In this document: one piece after another, positions 63,201 to 64,000 of the stretch
Position numbering within the stretch: the stretch's first letter is position 1
Layout of the letters: each line of letters begins with the position of its first letter
Notes under the pieces: model-generated
Told to the model about the DNA's origin: nothing
Databases searched by the model: none
Seen by the model: the letters and a program-made list of their open reading frames with translations, nothing else
Position numbers and translations under genes: made by a program
Source: Leishmania infantum JPCM5
Lineage: Eukaryota; Euglenozoa; Kinetoplastea; Trypanosomatida; Trypanosomatidae
Direction: 5' to 3'
Length of the DNA: 64,000 nt
Assembly: GCF_000002875.2 (NCBI RefSeq)
Contig: NC_009404.2
Location: 99,501-163,500, forward strand

Positions 63201-64000
63201 AGCGAGATGCGGCGAGAACAGCTACGCGCCGCTCTGCTGACACCGATGTCGTCCGCAGCCTCCTCGCGCGTTCGTTTTGCCCACTCGGCCACCGCCACAC
63301 CGTCGCCGCCGAGCTCGTCGGCACCCTGCTTCTCCGGCTGGAATGGCATGGGTGGTGGCACAAAAGCGGGGTCGGAGTGCGCCGCCTGGTCGGATGGGCC
63401 AGCTCACCCAGCCGTGAGGGTGTCCGCGCGTGGTGCGCGCGATGATCAGCGAGAGAGCCGCTTCGCTTACCCAGCTGTTTCGCGGACCGCCACCGCCCCT
63501 GCATCGAGCGTGCTTGCGAAAGCGTCCGTTGGGCACGCCAAGGAGGCTGACGCGGGAGGAGGCCGACGCGTTGCAGCCAACCACTCCGTGGCAATCCCGC
63601 GTACAGACGCTACGCGCTTTTCCTCTGAGGAGGGTGGCCGACTACCGCGCCCGGCTCCTTCTGCAGCGCCACCACCCCATCCATCCACGAAGACTGTTCA
63701 AGCTTCCGGGGAAGAAAAGGGCGAAGAAGATGCACAGGACCGTTGGACGTCCTCACCATGCGCAGTGGTAGCGGCCTCGGTGGCCGCGGATGCATCAGCC
63801 ATCTCGCCCAGCGCCACTGTGGAGTCGCTTTCCGGTATCTCGAGGACGTCGCCTTGCACAAGCACACTGATGCCAGGTGAGGACGACGCAGTGGGTGTCG
63901 CTGAAACTGAAGGGCCGGCGAGTACACGCACCGCGGAGCCGACGCTCTCGCTGCAGCCTCGCACCGCAAACAGCCCCGCCCGCACAGACGCAGCGGCCGC
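60288..64000 (+). CDS. Large coiled-coil protein, partial (runs off right edge)
   Basis: Codon-by-codon reading from the ATG at 60288 (MTHSAYNKHDIPRELQRLID) finds no stop up to base 64000, giving at least 1237 codons without an end. The N-terminal ~40 residues are helical (IPRELQRLIDHTDRGIEQLYQLAG). Residues ~45-540 are Ser/Arg/Pro-rich and disordered, with an acidic stretch around 150-200. From ~545 (EQLRAELEAKEEAMLRLRMDH) to ~985 there is an almost uninterrupted coiled coil rich in Gln, Glu, Ala, Leu and Arg. The tail is again Ser/Ala/Pro-rich. The composition recalls centriolar, basal-body or flagellum-attachment coiled-coil proteins, but no named domain is visible. The ATG immediately follows a pyrimidine tract, so the true start could lie further downstream. 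Confidence 0.8.
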   Translation, partial: MTHSAYNKHDIPRELQRLIDHTDRGIEQLYQLAGRSTAASTVAVDRQPIIAKEGERRQKRRVHYHSRGGKGSLLEERRAEVWHDDPHRSIRKDSSGGRSGARADVQPRATVRFSSRRSRDACDYGGVSNDWRGSRTSARGFAAQMRHDEYGNSDGDYFDDDEGDTLPDVTESDDGTDVYKRDETGDEKDNCEDEGEDREPLSASRHHRQWRASGVLRQTSVAAAGSSLLQSQPPSRRPLSPASTPHRTLNFSNGTAPSSPASLAKPPRHSRRPDLHPPPSHVPDSFPPPPWQQRHSHQDHGDLPLAGGTSYTLSSASFSGLRGSSAASSPSPTVTTADTAAYRAHMAAQQSTQRPNKSSTAHRRRSQQQPLSGASMPTASTSLFMSPGSTYSGSRDESSLHTRSGLQKASGTASSGMLSRFGRRWNSIFKKMLTDPPPPAPSAGSSTPRNSAAAVTSAPHPRSPPAPSSFSSSSSTTSIVGDVRAHGEGTPERDVLPQLRELIPHPHAVPATPPCAVADLANIAPTALPYSVASATAFADARVAEQLRAELEAKEEAMLRLRMDHAREMAELRQSLTHERANAAKQTADELATSFSIKQQLLQSSLQTERERLMEAEEQLRLARREAAQRKMELEDSAHALQALQSKYATLAHSQGEHAAQAAQWRERAEKVTAEVAQLESQVKVWKAKEVDWQAREAQLQLLAHAAEERREKEETSARTALAQVEAAFTQTSQSYQDLLAEATKRMSYLEKSHRKYKLLKEAHTALKTEYEQLVDSSMHRARQSEAELVSLRAEAQELRQQLRQRDSATQEETASHQEMLSDYKRRLELQEANAAEQVKTLQHHIDTASHTIELLRSQMDSLKQDLIDEQSQHQQMQMKAAQAELQWKETQHEQQRTAAAYKVRTEDTIAQLKRQLRDKDTKMQALAASAAEPVQRLRQQLDDERGRRARLEEQFRAYKKKAKEAKEQAASEMRREQLRAALLTPMSSAASSRVRFAHSATATPSPPSSSAPCFSGWNGMGGGTKAGSECAAWSDGPAHPAVRVSARGARDDQRESRFAYPAVSRTATAPASSVLAKASVGHAKEADAGGGRRVAANHSVAIPRTDATRFSSEEGGRLPRPAPSAAPPPHPSTKTVQASGEEKGEEDAQDRWTSSPCAVVAASVAADASAISPSATVESLSGISRTSPCTSTLMPGEDDAVGVAETEGPASTRTAEPTLSLQPRTANSPARTDAAA

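Overview
The window looks like Leishmania (or a very close leishmaniine relative) nuclear DNA. The evidence is intronless GC-rich genes, all on one strand, separated by 0.3-4.7 kb spacers rich in polypyrimidine tracts and CA/GT repeats, plus near-identical SIDER-type retroposon copies. There is no strand switch: every supported gene reads rightward, as expected for one polycistronic Pol II directional gene cluster whose mRNAs are made by spliced-leader trans-splicing. A 100-base run of N at 54782-54881 shows this is a draft assembly.

Layout. 0-4.7 kb: a hypothetical protein, an enkurin-domain axonemal protein and a mitochondrial pyruvate dehydrogenase kinase-like protein, in visibly less GC-rich DNA than the rest. 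4.9-34.5 kb: a segment bounded by direct, near-identical SIDER copies, with one inverted and one chimeric copy inside. It carries a ZZ-zinc-finger protein, an acylated leucine-rich-repeat (LRR) protein, a tiny membrane protein, a second LRR protein, a coiled-coil protein, a RING-like protein, an ECO1/ESCO-type cohesin acetyltransferase, a 2.5-copy tandem repeat of about 1 kb, an FLVCR-like transporter and a membrane protein whose reading frame appears broken near its start. 35.4-49.9 kb: a signal-peptide membrane protein and a tandem pair of very large polytopic metallophosphoesterases that share a 571-nt identical catalytic core. 50.6-64 kb: a NUDT19/RP2-like Nudix hydrolase, a RAD1-like 9-1-1 clamp subunit interrupted by the gap, two hypothetical proteins, and a long coiled-coil protein running off the right edge.

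The genes do not form a functional operon; trypanosomatid neighbours are usually unrelated. Two chromosome-maintenance genes (ECO1-like, RAD1-like) and two mitochondrial or metabolic genes stand out. The most notable features are the almost invariant retroposon copies in direct and inverted orientation, the gene-conversion signature in the phosphoesterase pair, the intergenic tandem repeat, and the probable frameshift at 31021-31023. All sequence comparisons were made by eye; no alignment or database search was run.
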